This document shows positions 22,835 through 33,910 of a stretch of DNA of 64,000 nucleotides, piece by piece. The DNA is from Jaminaea rosea (taxonomy: Eukaryota > Basidiomycota > Exobasidiomycetes > Microstromatales). Location: NCBI RefSeq assembly GCF_003144245.1, contig NW_020289985.1, positions 62,001 to 126,000 on the forward strand. Direction: 5' to 3'. The notes below the pieces were generated by a model that saw only the letters and a program-made list of their open reading frames with translations, did no database searches and was not told where the DNA came from. Within the stretch, counting starts at the first letter, position 1, and every line of letters starts with the position of its first letter. The position numbers and the translations under genes were made by a program.

Positions 22835-24021
22835 GGCGATTGAGTACGGGGAGTGGTGAAGAGGAAAGAAGGCTTACCGGCCGCGATTCCTTCTTATAAC
22901 ATCTCGTTACTGCTGCTGCCTCTCACGAGCATCGACGAGAGTGCGTGCGGGCATCAAAGCGAATGTGTGAAGCTCGATGATTTGCAATAGCTCGCTGCTC
23001 GTGGGTCGAATGGGGAGACGTCAAGAGTGAACGTGTTCGCCGCTTTGCCCCGACCTCGCTTGCATTTTCGTGGGCCACCAATCTCTGCACCGTCGGCATC
23101 ACCGTGTGTGAGTGCGCCGTGCGCCGACCGAGCTTTGCTGCACGATGCCTCTAATTTCTCAGACTGCGACTCAGCGAGCAGATGCCGTGAGTGGACCTCG
23201 GATGGCAGGCAGGTGCTGTAAGTGACGCGCAGAAAGGCCGCGGGGCGCGTCAGGGTCCAGTCTGACAACGACGCGTCCTGTGGATACGGGAGCAAAATCG
23301 CCATGTGACGTTGGGTCGAGCAACTGAGACACCGGCCGACTCGACGCGTCCCGCAGAACGGAGCTTATGAGGGGCCAGCCAGCATGGTAGCAAGCTCAAT
23401 GGCGGCGGTGACGGCGCGACGTCGGCGTGAGGGCGTGGGAGTTGGCGTGGCAGCGTGCGAACCATGACGCTGCTGTATGGTAGGTATTGGTCTCGCGCAA
23501 AGCACAAGGCCACTGCGATCCCTCAGCACTTTGTGTCACACGACACTCACACTCCTGTTCCTGTCTCACAAGTCGTGGCATTGTTTCACAGCGCAAGCAG
23601 CCTGCGAACGTTAACGGGCCTCTACACCCTCTCCCCTTGACGATACGGGCCTCCCTGCGGCACCAGTCCCTCGACCATTACGACGACCTGGCACAGAACG
23701 TCACGTGCTTTAGCCTTCTCTCTTGCAGCCCCAAGTCCGACCCTTTCCTCGCCGCACGACGTGCTCAATGGCACAAGAGCAGAGCTCGCGAGCAATTGGC
23801 TTCGAGCGTCGACGGCCTCGAGCCTCGAAGGGTATATAAACCCCCCCGCCCGGCGCCCACTTCTCATCTTTTTTCCCCTTTCTTCACCAGAATCTGCCTC
23901 GTTTCGTTCACGTACTCGCTTACGTGATCACCATCTCTCGCGCGCACAGCACAGTAAAGACATTGTCAAGACGCACTATCAAGCGCGCATCCCTGAAAAC
24001 ACAAACTTACCTGAAAACATC
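22835..24021. promoter_or_regulatory. Divergent promoter region, 1.19 kb, with TATA box at 23833
   Basis: The region separates the phosphatase (minus) and the hypothetical gene at 24022 (plus). A canonical TATATAAA lies at 23833-23840, followed by a C-run and a C/T-rich tract, about 180 bp before the ATG at 24022. No other gene is supported here. Confidence 0.6.
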
Positions 24022-25440
24022 ATGAGCTCAATCGCATCCACGACTCCTCCCAGCTCTCCGCCTGCTATCGTGCGCCGTTCTTCCCTCTGCACAGCTCCTT
24101 CCTCCAAGAAGAGGTCGCTCTTTTCGAAGATCGCCCCTTCAAAGAAGATGGATCCCTCTACGCCCACCCTGATCCGCAATGCAATTCTCCAGTCGCGCCG
24201 TCAAGTAGTCGCTGCTGCCTCTGCCGCTGTTCTTTCCTCGCTGGCCGAGAGGGAGAAGCGCGAGGTGGCCGACCTCGTCCGCGACACTGTCGTCACTCCC
24301 CTACCTACCATCATTGTCACTCCTCCCACGCCCGTCAAGCTTGCGCCCGCGGCTCGCCATGACCTGTCCACCACCCCTCGTACGCAAGAGAAGGACGCCG
24401 GGACTGCCTACACCGAGTACGAGGAGGCTTCGCCTTTCCTAGACTCGGCGCAGGACTACCCCGTCTCCGTCTCTCGCAACGGCTACTCCGTCTACTCCTT
24501 CTATGCCAACACGTCCGCCGAGCGAAGTGGGCGTCGTCGCTTCGGCAGTGCGCATCCCCTTCTCAAGGTGGCGATTGGCAAGAAGAGGCCAAGCGACGTA
24601 GCCAAGCTCGCTCTTCCCTCGCTCCCTACCCTGTTCGTCACCAAGCCCACCCCGGCCGTCACCCTCTCTCCGAGTCTCGCCACGGCGGAGGAAGCCCCAT
24701 GTACGCCAGCCAACGAGGACCTCGGTGGTGCACAGCAGCCTCGCGTTGTCAGACTGTGCGAATCGTCGTCGACCTTTGAAGCCATAGTGCCCAGGCTCCC
24801 TTCATCGTGGCAAGAGTACGACAGCAGCGTGGCGGTCGAGCAAGGTGAGGTAGTCGAGCAGGTCTGGGCTGAGAAGAAGGGCGACTGCGAGGATGAGCGC
24901 ATCGTAGAGGTTGAGGACGTCGTGGTAGAGGTCGTCGCACCTGCTGGTCAGAGCGGCGACACCATCTATCGCGACATCTACAGCTTCGACGAGAGCGAAC
25001 TCTGTGGTGGATACGCGGATGAGGCGCAATGGTATGGTGGCCAGGATGACGAGGCCTTGGAGATGGTCGATGAGGATGAGAGTAGCATCGGCGATGCGAC
25101 CGAGGGGGAGATTCTCCCCTTTGGCAACATCCTCGATCTACTTCTTCCCACGACAGTCTCGACGTTTCAGGCCTCTGTCGCCGTACTCGCCACGTCTGAC
25201 CCTACCCCCACTGCTCCCATCGCCGCTGCGTGCTCGAGCTTCGACCTCCCTTTTCGCGCCCGCTGGCTCGGGCCGTGCAAGGTGAGGGCAGAGCACACGA
25301 CGCGCAGCAGCGGTGAGAAGCAGGTCGGAAGGAAGACGATGACGACTGCGCAGCGACATGAAAGGTGGACTCAGCTTGGAATCAACCCTAAGCAGAGGCT
25401 CTTTTCGGTCTACGAGGGCGGCAGCGAGAAGGACGCGTAA
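24022..25440 (+). CDS. Hypothetical protein, 472 aa, TATA-driven
   Basis: I do not recognise this protein. The frame is open from 23761, but the first in-frame ATG is at 24022 and lies downstream of the TATA box, so I start there ('MSSIASTTPPSSPPA'). The first 60 residues are basic and Ser/Pro-rich ('SKKRSLFSKIAPSKK'). Repeated 'PTPxVxL' style segments follow ('TPPTPVKLAP', 'TKPTPAVTLSP'). The centre is very acidic (about residues 275-370), and the last 60 residues contain 'ARWLGPCKV' and 'RHERWTQLGINPKQRLF', which look structured. No signal peptide or membrane helix is seen. A strong TATA box with a short 5' leader suggests a regulated or highly expressed gene rather than a housekeeping one. 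Confidence 0.65.
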   Translation: MSSIASTTPPSSPPAIVRRSSLCTAPSSKKRSLFSKIAPSKKMDPSTPTLIRNAILQSRRQVVAAASAAVLSSLAEREKREVADLVRDTVVTPLPTIIVTPPTPVKLAPAARHDLSTTPRTQEKDAGTAYTEYEEASPFLDSAQDYPVSVSRNGYSVYSFYANTSAERSGRRRFGSAHPLLKVAIGKKRPSDVAKLALPSLPTLFVTKPTPAVTLSPSLATAEEAPCTPANEDLGGAQQPRVVRLCESSSTFEAIVPRLPSSWQEYDSSVAVEQGEVVEQVWAEKKGDCEDERIVEVEDVVVEVVAPAGQSGDTIYRDIYSFDESELCGGYADEAQWYGGQDDEALEMVDEDESSIGDATEGEILPFGNILDLLLPTTVSTFQASVAVLATSDPTPTAPIAAACSSFDLPFRARWLGPCKVRAEHTTRSSGEKQVGRKTMTTAQRHERWTQLGINPKQRLFSVYEGGSEKDA

Positions 25441-26271
25441 GAGAGGAGAAGCAAGGTGAGTAGGTCGCGATTGAGCAGATGGAGAGAGTTGGGAGGACGT
25501 GCGTGGAAGGAAAGGCGGAAGACGCGACAGTAGGATGGAAACGATGGGTGTTGTTGGCGTCAAGATCGAAGTTGAGCGAGGGGAGGACTATCAGCGCTGG
25601 TCGTTGAAGTCCAGGAGGGGCAGAGACGAGCTAGTCCACTCGCCCACGCGCCAAGTGCGCATAATCTTTTCCAAAACCGTCATGGAGGCGCTGGCCACCG
25701 TATACGATAATCAAGGGCCTCATGCTCCCTGCGAATCGAGAAGAGCGAGAAGCAAGGGTGGAGCGAATGTATCACTGTATTATAGACGTCATTCGTTGAC
25801 TCCAGGAAATATAAGCAGCCGGAGCAGAGCAAACGACGCAATTTCAGTAGAGCGAGCAGCGTGCATAGGGTGGCAACGCATAGAGAGCAATCGCTTGACC
25901 GTAGCTCTCAATTGCACGCCGCGTGGCAGCCAGTCCGCCCTGTCTGCGAGACCAACATGCGCTCTCCGTCCGCTCGAGTTGCTCGCTCGCTCGATTGATT
26001 GCCTTTCCTGCATCCCGCACAGCCCCCTTCTTCAGCATCTCCGCAGTCACCACCTTCATCTTGATCAGCATCAGCATCATCATCGACTCGGCATTGCGTC
26101 CTCCACCGCACTCCAGCATCTGTACCGCGTTCATACAGTCAGCCTCTGCCGCCAGCCAGCTCGCCCTTCCCTCCCTCACATGCATGCAAGGCACCGAAGC
26201 CTGCCTCATCCACAGAGAATTGTACAGGGTCACTCGGGGAGCGAAGCTCATCTACAGCTTGATCAAGCAGC
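25441..26271. other. Intergenic region, 0.83 kb, with a possible 135-codon minus-strand ORF
   Basis: The stretch contains a minus-strand frame at 26251-25844 beginning 'MSFAPRVTLYNSLWMRQ' with a central Met/Leu/Lys-rich helix-like stretch. It starts 20 bp from the plus-strand ATG at 26272. I recognise no family, and its composition does not prove that it is coding. No other gene is seen. Confidence 0.3.
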
Positions 26272-27276
26272 ATGAACGCGCAGCTCGACGCCTCCGCCAC
26301 CCCATCCTCGTCCGGCTCGACGTCGCGTTCTCTCTCCTCGGCTCAGATGATCACCGTCCCCTCCTCCTCCTCCTCCTCCTCACCCACAATCCCGATCATC
26401 CGCCCTCCCCCCTCCCCATCCACACATCGTCGCCAACGCAGCGGAAGCGCAGTCTCTGCCTCTTCCTCAACCAGTGGCTCGGCCCGACCAGGGCAACAGC
26501 GTCGGATCAGCTCGTCCGGCCATGTCCCGCGGCGAAGTATCGCTCATGGCCCTGCAGCGCTAGGCATACACGATGGCAACTCGTTGCTCTTTGATGCGGA
26601 CGAGACGGGAGCGGCTGGTCAGTGGGACGATGTGAATCTGGATACGGTGGACGATGCTGCTGCTGCTGCTGCTGCGAAGGGGTCGAGGAGAAGGGGTGGA
26701 TCCCTCTTCCGTGGTTGGAGTGGGTTGGGAAAGGGGAGGGCGACGTCGATTGAGGAGAGGCGGGAGGATGAAGAAGAAGAGGAGGAGAGTATTGGGATGA
26801 AGCAGTATGAACCGACAAGCTCTGCATCGCTGCCGCCACCTCCAGCCTCAGCGGCTCGCAGCAGCGAGGCTGAGGAAAGCGCGGCTGCTGGTAGGAGATA
26901 CTCACAGGCGCAGCCGTGGAGCAATGACGAGGAGGATGACGAGCGACTTCTCTTTGCTCAAACAGGCGCAGGCGAGGATGATGCCCAGCCTCTTTCCAAC
27001 GGCCACTCCTTATCGGCTCACAAGCCCACTCTGCCCTCCTCGCACATCTACGAAGACTACGGCTCGGACGAGGACGAGGGTGACGAGGAGGATGCTCTGC
27101 GACATGGAGGTGGGGGTCGCAGCGCGCAAGGCAAGCTGCGCTTCGAGGCTTTGACTCGCGCCGAGAAAATGAGCTACGCAGCTACCACCGTCGTTGTGCT
27201 TGGGCTGAGCATCGTGGCGATCGCCATTGGAGTGGACTGGATCGATTGGCCGGGGGATGGGATTGGCAAGGACTGA
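26272..27276 (+). CDS. Hypothetical protein with a C-terminal membrane anchor, 334 aa
   Basis: I do not recognise a family by name. The first 270 residues are disordered: Ser- and Pro-rich runs ('PSSSSSSSPTIPIIRPPP'), an eight-Ala run coded by GCT/GCA repeats, and acidic stretches ('EEREDEEEEEE' type, 'DEDEGDEEDA'). The end carries a conserved-looking amphipathic stretch 'KLRFEALTRAEKMSYAA' followed by one hydrophobic helix ('TTVVVLGLSIVAIAIGV') and only about 14 residues after it. This layout is that of a tail-anchored protein facing the cytosol, probably on the ER or vacuole. It ends 117 bp from the convergent IFM1 stop codon. Confidence 0.7.
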   Translation: MNAQLDASATPSSSGSTSRSLSSAQMITVPSSSSSSSPTIPIIRPPPSPSTHRRQRSGSAVSASSSTSGSARPGQQRRISSSGHVPRRSIAHGPAALGIHDGNSLLFDADETGAAGQWDDVNLDTVDDAAAAAAAKGSRRRGGSLFRGWSGLGKGRATSIEERREDEEEEEESIGMKQYEPTSSASLPPPPASAARSSEAEESAAAGRRYSQAQPWSNDEEDDERLLFAQTGAGEDDAQPLSNGHSLSAHKPTLPSSHIYEDYGSDEDEGDEEDALRHGGGGRSAQGKLRFEALTRAEKMSYAATTVVVLGLSIVAIAIGVDWIDWPGDGIGKD

Positions 27277-27393
27277 ACGATGAAGCAATGTCATACGGCA
27301 CTCTGGCAGGAGGCATCTGCATTGTACAAATTATCACGTCTTGAGCAGTGAAGGGAGGTCAAGAGTTCATGCGCCTCGCGCCTCGTACACGCC

Positions 27394-30093
27394 TCACAAG
27401 GGTCTCTGCTTCTCCACCAACTCGATACTCTGCACAACGTCCCCCTCCTTGAAGCCCGCAAACCCTCCCTCAAACGCCATCCCGCACTCGGTACCCTTGC
27501 GCATCTCGCTCACCTCCTTCTTGACGTGACGCAGCGAGTCCATCTTGCCCTGCCAAACGACCTTGCGCCCCCCGGTGTCTGCATCGTCCTGCTCATCGTC
27601 ATCCGCCGTATTGTGGCCGCGAGTACGCAGAATCCGCACGAGGCGATTACGCTCCACGACGCCGTTTGTAACTCGACATCCTGCAACGGCTGCTAGACTT
27701 CCCGCTCCCTTGGCGTTGATTTGGAAGGTCTGAGCAATCGTCGCTTCACCCACAACTCTCGCCTCGACGATGGGCGGCAGCAAGCTCGCAAGACTCTTGC
27801 GCGCATACTCGATGACTTCGTAGATGATCGAGCTGGAGAAGATGGGCACATTGTGGTGTGCCGCCTGCTGCTGAAGAGAACGGGATCCCGAGCCGACGTT
27901 GAAGGCGAGGATGTGAGCCGAGGCTGTACGGGCGAGGGAAAGGTCTGAGTCGCTGACGTCGCCTACGGAGGAGTGGATGACACGAAGTGCCGCATCGTGG
28001 GAAGTGGTGATGCCGCTCAGAGCGCCTACGAGGGCTTCGCCTGTGCCGGAGAAGTCAGACTTGATGATGAGGCGCAGCTCCTTTGTCGACGATGGATGAG
28101 CCTCTCCGTCGCCTTCTGCTCCCGCCGCCGCCGCGTCGCCGTGCTCTCGTGCGATGTGAGTAGCAGCCACCTGCTCGGCCTGCTCCACGCTCTTTCCCTC
28201 GCTCAACGCCAGGCGATACACCCTCTGCTTCTCGCGCTCCACGAATTCACGCTGTTGCTCGCGTGTGACCTCCTCGCTCTTGATTCTGCGCTGCTCGTTG
28301 ACCGCTTCGGCCTCTTTGATCATCCTCTTCCCCTCTGCATCGCGCTTGCGGTTGTCCAGCGCACGCTTCACCTCGTCCTCCTTGCGTGCGCTGAGCACCT
28401 CGTCGCCTGCCGAGGGCAACTCCTTCCAGCCGGTGACCAATACTGCTTCTCCTGGCTTGGCTTCGCGGACGGAGGCATTGTTTGAGTCGACCATTTGACG
28501 CACCTTGCACCACGTTTGGCCGCAGATGAGCAGGCAACCCGGCGTGAGCTTGCCGCGAGAGACGAGAACAGTAGCCGTGTTGCCTCGCCCTTTCTCTGTG
28601 CGACTTTCGAGCACAGTACCCTCTGGCAGCCCCTCAGTCGGGGCGCGCAGGTCGGCCAGCTCAGCCATTGCTGCGAGCGTTTCCTCGAGCTCTTGGAAGC
28701 CTTGTCCCGTCTTGGATGAGATCTCCACACACGGCACGTCCCCGCCCATGGCCTCGACGAAGATGCCCTGAGCACCAAGCTGCTCGAGTGCGCGCTGAGA
28801 GTCAGCTTCTGCTCGGTCGATCTTGCTGAGTGCCACAATGAGCTGGATATTGGCGCGACGCTTGCGGGTCGACGATGACGCAGCGGGCTCTGCGCCGGTG
28901 CTCGCAGCAGCCTCAGCCGCCTCGGCCTCGAGCTGCTTGTATAGCTCAATGACCTCCTTCGTCTGCGTCATCACGCCGTCATCCGCCGCGACTACTAGCA
29001 CAACAATGTCCGTTGCCTTGGCCCCTCTGGCCCTCATGTTGCTGAACGCGGCGTGGCCAGGGGTGTCGAGGAAGGTGATCTTGTCCACGGCATTCCCCTC
29101 TGCCGCCTTGACCGGCACTGAGAAAGCTCCGATATGCTGCGTGATCCCGCCTGCTTCTCCCGCCGCAACAGAGGCGCTCCTCAGCCTATCGAGCAGACTC
29201 GTCTTTCCGTGATCCACATGACCCATGACCGTAATCACCGGCGGCCTGAACGGGGCTTTTCCCCTCTCCTCCTCGCCCAGCGCAGCAGCGGGATAGATGT
29301 CGAACGCAGCCTCCGCATTGTCCACCGCATCGAGATTGAGCTCGGCACACAGGAGCGAAGCATCATCGAACGACAACAGGGCGTCTGCTCGCGTATCGCG
29401 CATGGAGAGTTGGGTAGACATGGTTGATTGAAGTGTGCGCAACTTGATGCCGAGGAGGCGGGAGAGATTCGAGAGGGAGATGATGGGTGGAAGGAAGACT
29501 TGACGTGGCGGTTGCTTACGCTTCGGTGGCGGGGCAGGTTGGGATTTAGGCTTCGGCTTGAAAGAGGAGCCGTCCGGCCGTGCCTTGTCCTTGCGATGCT
29601 GCGCCTTTCCTTGCACGTCATCCCTATCAGGATCGCGAGCCCGCGACCAATCTTTGGCTTGAGGGATGCGACGACTGCGCCTCGGATCGGACTTGCCGCT
29701 TGAGCTGCCCGCTGGAGGCTTGGGGGGTGACTTGAAGCCAGCTGCGGGTCCGCCTCCACCAGCTTGATGTGGGCGATCCTCCCGTGGGCGCATGCTGCTG
29801 CTGGCACCATCAGCTCGCGGTGGTCGATCTTGTCGCGGCGGTCGATCTTGTGTTGGATGCGCATTGCCTCGTCCATCTTGCCATTGACTTGACGAGCCTG
29901 ACGCCTGCTGTTGGTGGCGTCTGGGCGGTCCTCCGTCATTTTCTCTTCGCTCGCCCAATGAGCCAGCTCCGCTTGGCGGCGGCCGTCTGCCGTCAGAAGC
30001 AAATCGCAATTGCGATGCTGATGCTGTCACAGCTCCAGCGCTGAGCTGTCGAGCCAGCAAAGCGCGGGAAGCTGCGCTGCTCACTCGCAGCAT
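27394..30093 (-). CDS. IFM1: Mitochondrial translation initiation factor IF-2
   Basis: Single exon, 899 aa. This GTPase brings the initiator tRNA to the mitochondrial ribosome. The N-terminus is Arg/Ser/Ala-rich with few acids ('[20 protein letters not shown]'), as expected for a mitochondrial presequence, followed by a long disordered Pro/Arg/Lys region. The G domain starts near residue 286: '[18 protein letters not shown]' (G1), '[11 protein letters not shown]' (G2), '[18 protein letters not shown]' (G3), '[13 protein letters not shown]' (G4) and 'EISSKTGQG' (G5). IF-2 domains II, III and IV follow ('[16 protein letters not shown]', '[20 protein letters not shown]'). G4 reads SKID where NKxD is usual. 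The start is shared with a 243-bp divergent promoter facing the RRN5-like gene. Confidence 0.95.
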   Translation of the reverse strand: MLRVSSAASRALLARQLSAGAVTASASQLRFASDGRRPPPSGAGSLGERRENDGGPPRRHQQQASGSSSQWQDGRGNAHPTQDRPPRQDRPPRADGASSSMRPREDRPHQAGGGGPAAGFKSPPKPPAGSSSGKSDPRRSRRIPQAKDWSRARDPDRDDVQGKAQHRKDKARPDGSSFKPKPKSQPAPPPKRKQPPRQVFLPPIISLSNLSRLLGIKLRTLQSTMSTQLSMRDTRADALLSFDDASLLCAELNLDAVDNAEAAFDIYPAAALGEEERGKAPFRPPVITVMGHVDHGKTSLLDRLRSASVAAGEAGGITQHIGAFSVPVKAAEGNAVDKITFLDTPGHAAFSNMRARGAKATDIVVLVVAADDGVMTQTKEVIELYKQLEAEAAEAAASTGAEPAASSSTRKRRANIQLIVALSKIDRAEADSQRALEQLGAQGIFVEAMGGDVPCVEISSKTGQGFQELEETLAAMAELADLRAPTEGLPEGTVLESRTEKGRGNTATVLVSRGKLTPGCLLICGQTWCKVRQMVDSNNASVREAKPGEAVLVTGWKELPSAGDEVLSARKEDEVKRALDNRKRDAEGKRMIKEAEAVNEQRRIKSEEVTREQQREFVEREKQRVYRLALSEGKSVEQAEQVAATHIAREHGDAAAAGAEGDGEAHPSSTKELRLIIKSDFSGTGEALVGALSGITTSHDAALRVIHSSVGDVSDSDLSLARTASAHILAFNVGSGSRSLQQQAAHHNVPIFSSSIIYEVIEYARKSLASLLPPIVEARVVGEATIAQTFQINAKGAGSLAAVAGCRVTNGVVERNRLVRILRTRGHNTADDDEQDDADTGGRKVVWQGKMDSLRHVKKEVSEMRKGTECGMAFEGGFAGFKEGDVVQSIELVEKQRPL

Positions 30094-30336
30094 TGTGTCG
30101 TGTTGGTTGCAAGAGAAAGGGAAGAAGACTCACAATTCCTTCGGCGCTTCCTCGTCCACTCCATCTTTCCTGCCGCTCGCGTGGCTGCTTCCGCTCCATC
30201 CACTTTCGCGTCTTGACTTCTTGTTCGTGTCGAGGCGGAGCATCTTGGCCATCGATCAATCCTTTCCCGCTCAGTGGAGGGCAATCGCCCTCGCTCGTCG
30301 TGGCAACGCTGTGGCCGCCTATCTCTGCTCTTCAAC
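30094..30336. promoter_or_regulatory. Divergent promoter IFM1/RRN5-like
   Basis: About 243 bp separate the IFM1 ATG from the ATG at 30337 that I prefer for the plus-strand gene. No TATA box is evident. If the alternative upstream ATG at 30274 is used, the gap shrinks to 180 bp. Confidence 0.45.
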
Positions 30337-33300
30337 ATGTCGTCCGAACACGACGACGGTAACCCATACGGCGAGGTGTCAAGGGAGGCGAGCTCTTCGA
30401 CCCACGCCCCGCCTCCCTCCTCAGATGACATTTCGCGCTACTCCACCCTCCTCCACGAGCACGCTCAATACCTCTACAATCGACTACACAGCGGAGGCGC
30501 AAGCTGGAAGCCCCGTCCTTCCCCCCATCCGCACGCGCAAATCGCTCCATCCAGCTGGACGCGCTCTGAGCTCTCTATCTTCTTCCGTTCCCTCGCCCGT
30601 TACTCTCGTCTACGACCCGACCTGATCGCTCGAGATCTTGGGGGTGGCAAGACGATCGTTCAGGTCGTGCACTACATCAATGCTCTGCAAGATGCAAAAT
30701 CAGCCTCACAACGTGGCCGCCGCAGAACTCGAGCCGCGGTCCTTGGGCGCACTCCTGCTGCTGTAGAGGTGGATGACGCTTGGGTGGAGAAGGAGGAGAG
30801 ACTGGCGGAGGCGCTCTATCCTCGGACACCGACGTCCCATCCTGGGCTCGGCGAATGGACAGAAGATAGCGTCGCCTCTGCAGCCGTCTACATCGCCAAT
30901 CGAGCCAAGGCTGAGCGCGAAGCATCCCTCGATTCGGACGATGGCAAGATACCCATCTACCAATTCTCCTCCCTCATCTCCTCCCTCTGCCACACGTCAT
31001 CAAAGCGATCGCGAGGTACAATGAATGGCGAGCTGCGCAAAGCGTATCAAGACTTTATTCGGACTCATCCTGCGGTTCCTTCACTCGAGCGGATGAGAAG
31101 GTCAGGTGCAGGGAATCTCGTCCGGTCACCAGAGAAGATGCACCGCAAGAAACAGAAGAGACGACGCGCCAGCGAGTCTGAGGACGAGGACGAGGGAGAA
31201 GAGGCCATCGAGGACATTACCTCCCTGGCGCATCGCCTAGTGCTCCGAATGTGCGAGCTAGGCTTGCTTTGGAGGGTCGTAGAGACTGGGGACAATACAA
31301 CTGCCGAGCAAGACGACGAGCAGGTCTCGCCTCGCTTCCGCCTCGCACCTCCCCTCTACCATCCCACCTCCTCCGTCATCCACCAGTTCAGCACCTCCCG
31401 CAAAGCTCTCCACATCACTGCCACCCAGCCACAACGCTTGCCGACGCGCTACCTCGACACGCAATGCCTCGTTTGGGCCAGCGACATCGCTGGGAGGGAT
31501 GCGCTGCTGCCTTCGCAAAACGAGGCTGCGACGGATGGAAAAGGCGTGACAAGTCTGCTCAAGCATAGCATGCGGCGACGGATCGCCGAGGGACATGCGA
31601 GGATGTTGCAAGCGAAGGAAGCAGCATTGGATCGACTGCTTGGATCTTTGCGTTGCGAGGAGTTGGAATGGTTGGAGACAGGCATAGGGGGCGAAGGGCG
31701 CGCGAATTCACCACAGCGAGGCTCTTCCTCGTCTCAGCCTGCAACCGAGCCTCGCTCGTCCCCGGCTGTTCGTACCTTCGAGGTTCACCGCGGCGGCCGA
31801 GGCAAGAAAACGACTACCTTCCGCGGTCACTCACTCGAGGGGATGGACGAAGATGAGCGGCGTCGCTTCAAGGCGAGGATACGCAAGCAGGAGAGAAGGA
31901 GTGGCTTGGCCCAGCTCAATTCGGGCTTAGCATCGCAGCCTGCTGCTGCCGAAGCCAACGGCAACGGGTCTACTTCACCAAGTCTCGCTCCAGGCGCCGG
32001 CCCTTCCTCACCCTCCTCCCATACGCCGGCCCCAGCTTCGAGCCCTTCACTCTCCTCGCAACGGCCTCCCAGCTTGCTCAATCCCTTCAAACATTTGCTC
32101 CTTCCCCTGCCGCCGGATAAGCGCAAGAAGGCCGAAGCACGCCTGCGCAAGCGTATCAAGCTTTGGGGCCTCGAGGAGACGTTGCGAGTTGGGTTGGGCA
32201 ATTTGGACGTGGATGTGAGGTTGAGGGGGAATCAGGAGTTGAGAAGAGCGAGAGAGGCAGGAGATGAGGACGTAGATCGATCGCTGCATCAGGAGGACGT
32301 AGCCGCGGCGCTGCAGGCCGCGTACGGCTCTCAAGCGGTTCACAAGGGGATCCAGGACGAAGAATCTCACCAGCCCTCGATCTACAATGGAGCAACCACC
32401 TCGCTTCAATCCAGCAGCTCATTCGCGACTCCCCGCATCGACCACAGGTCAGATCGCTTCCGTGCCGTTGGCATCACGAGTCCTGCCCCAGCGCTGGATC
32501 GGCTACATATCCTGGTTCAGCAGCTCCTGCCCACCCCGCGAGGAGGTGCGCACCCTGACAGAGCGGAGCAAGAGACGAAGACCTCAATTCTGCAGACCGT
32601 CAGCCTGAGGTCATTGGCCCGCATGGTGAGAAGGAACGCGGAGCATACGAGGCTCATCTCCGCAGGCGAGCTGAGAGACGAGAGCGAAGAGGGGACGCAA
32701 GGCGATGCGGCCAGTGAGGAGGCCAGCGAATCCATGACGCCATCGCGCGCTGAGGACATCGCGAATTCGAGCTCATCACCTCTCGCGCCCTCGTCACATC
32801 TCACAGCCCAACTCGATCTCCCACCCCTCCTCGCCTTCCTCCAACAATCCCTGCACGCCTTCCTTCAGCGAGCAATCGCGCGGCTTGCCCACCCCGCCGA
32901 TGATGACCTCAACAGCTCCGCTGCGGCCCGCTGGCTCAACGACAAGGAAGTGAAGCGAGCGCTGCGGGAGGTTGGGGTGGAAAGGCTAAGTCTGAGAGAC
33001 ACAGAGCAGGTGGCAGTGCCATCGATCGAGGATGAGGAGGCGCAGCCACGAGGCATGGTCCTCGACTGGATGCAAAGACCATCGCGGCTTGGACGCGACG
33101 AAGAGGAGCCAAACGACTCGATCGGCGATGTGAGGCTCGCGCACGCCCTCAACGCCGAGAGCTTCAACTTCAGACGCGCGAATTCCCGGCCCTCTCAGCT
33201 TCCCACGCGCGGCCATGCACGTGACGCTGTACCCGATAGCGGCGAGGAGGAGCTCTCGGATGACGTGAAGCACGACGATGACGAGGTCTTTGAGACTCTG

Positions 33301-33624
33301 GGCGAAGCGCACGAGGTGGAGCATGTGAGAGAGATGTGGACGGCGTTGAATGAGGCAGCGCCAAGGAGAGGGCAGAAGAGGGCCATTTCCGAGGACGACG
33401 ACGAGTCTGATGAGAGAGAAGAAGAGGATGATGATGATGGTGTGATTGATGAAGCAGAGGATGATGACGATGTGATGGATGAAGCAGAGCCTGCGCACGA
33501 TGGCTACGATGAGCAGCTCGATACAGAGGACGAGGACGAGGACGCACGCATCGCCCGTCGAGACGCTGAAGCGGATAAGGCGTATGCAGCCGTGGAGCGG
33601 TCGAGGTGGTTTGGGTCAACTTAG
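30337..33624 (+). CDS. RRN5-like RNA polymerase I initiation factor (SANT domain)
   Basis: Single exon. I start at 30337 (CAACATGTCG, 'MSSEHDDGNPYG') rather than 30274, because the 21 extra residues are promoter-like; this gives 1095 aa. A SANT/Myb-like segment ('WTRSELSIFFRSLARYSRLRPDLIARDL...VVHYINAL', residues about 70-115) matches the part of Rrn5/UAF-type factors that recognises upstream rDNA elements. Ascomycete Rrn5 is much shorter. Here the rest is long, with basic helices ('LPLPPDKRKKAEARLRKRIK'), Ser/Pro linkers and a very acidic C-terminus (about residues 1000-1085) typical of nucleolar proteins. The family call rests mainly on the SANT segment. A different SANT-domain nuclear factor is possible. 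Confidence 0.6.
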   Translation: MSSEHDDGNPYGEVSREASSSTHAPPPSSDDISRYSTLLHEHAQYLYNRLHSGGASWKPRPSPHPHAQIAPSSWTRSELSIFFRSLARYSRLRPDLIARDLGGGKTIVQVVHYINALQDAKSASQRGRRRTRAAVLGRTPAAVEVDDAWVEKEERLAEALYPRTPTSHPGLGEWTEDSVASAAVYIANRAKAEREASLDSDDGKIPIYQFSSLISSLCHTSSKRSRGTMNGELRKAYQDFIRTHPAVPSLERMRRSGAGNLVRSPEKMHRKKQKRRRASESEDEDEGEEAIEDITSLAHRLVLRMCELGLLWRVVETGDNTTAEQDDEQVSPRFRLAPPLYHPTSSVIHQFSTSRKALHITATQPQRLPTRYLDTQCLVWASDIAGRDALLPSQNEAATDGKGVTSLLKHSMRRRIAEGHARMLQAKEAALDRLLGSLRCEELEWLETGIGGEGRANSPQRGSSSSQPATEPRSSPAVRTFEVHRGGRGKKTTTFRGHSLEGMDEDERRRFKARIRKQERRSGLAQLNSGLASQPAAAEANGNGSTSPSLAPGAGPSSPSSHTPAPASSPSLSSQRPPSLLNPFKHLLLPLPPDKRKKAEARLRKRIKLWGLEETLRVGLGNLDVDVRLRGNQELRRAREAGDEDVDRSLHQEDVAAALQAAYGSQAVHKGIQDEESHQPSIYNGATTSLQSSSSFATPRIDHRSDRFRAVGITSPAPALDRLHILVQQLLPTPRGGAHPDRAEQETKTSILQTVSLRSLARMVRRNAEHTRLISAGELRDESEEGTQGDAASEEASESMTPSRAEDIANSSSSPLAPSSHLTAQLDLPPLLAFLQQSLHAFLQRAIARLAHPADDDLNSSAAARWLNDKEVKRALREVGVERLSLRDTEQVAVPSIEDEEAQPRGMVLDWMQRPSRLGRDEEEPNDSIGDVRLAHALNAESFNFRRANSRPSQLPTRGHARDAVPDSGEEELSDDVKHDDDEVFETLGEAHEVEHVREMWTALNEAAPRRGQKRAISEDDDESDEREEEDDDDGVIDEAEDDDDVMDEAEPAHDGYDEQLDTEDEDEDARIARRDAEADKAYAAVERSRWFGST

Positions 33625-33690
33625 CTCGTAGTGTCATCGTTGCAATCATGAATTCTTCTTTTCATGTCACGCCCTCATCGCAACCTGTCA

Positions 33691-33750
33691 CGACGCGTCA
33701 AAAGGCTCATCGTAGTAAGGGCTCAGTCCGGCAAAAAGACGCGGACTGAG
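33691..33750 (+). promoter_or_regulatory. ACGCGT box and CTCAGTCCG/CGGACTGAG inverted repeat upstream of RINGv gene 1
   Basis: CGACGCGTCAAAAGG (33691-33705) contains the MluI-type box ACGCGT. Downstream, CTCAGTCCG (33722-33730) is repeated in inverted form as CGGACTGAG (33742-33750), followed by a shared GCGGAGTGCGGGGT. The same three parts occur in the same order before the paralogue at 35966. The element lies about 160-220 bp from the ATG at 33911. A CCG-N11-CGG arrangement would suit a zinc-cluster factor; that is inference. Confidence 0.6.
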
Positions 33751-33910
33751 CTCTCGGGAAAAGCGGAGTGCGGGGTTGATTGAAGCGCGGACGGAGCACT
33801 GGGTTTCTTAGCTTGTTCTCCTTGAGACACCCAACTCTCCCGCAGCCTCACTTTATAAACAATGGTACATCGCTGCCCCCTTTTTGAGCAGTGGCTCACC
33901 ACTGCCAACT

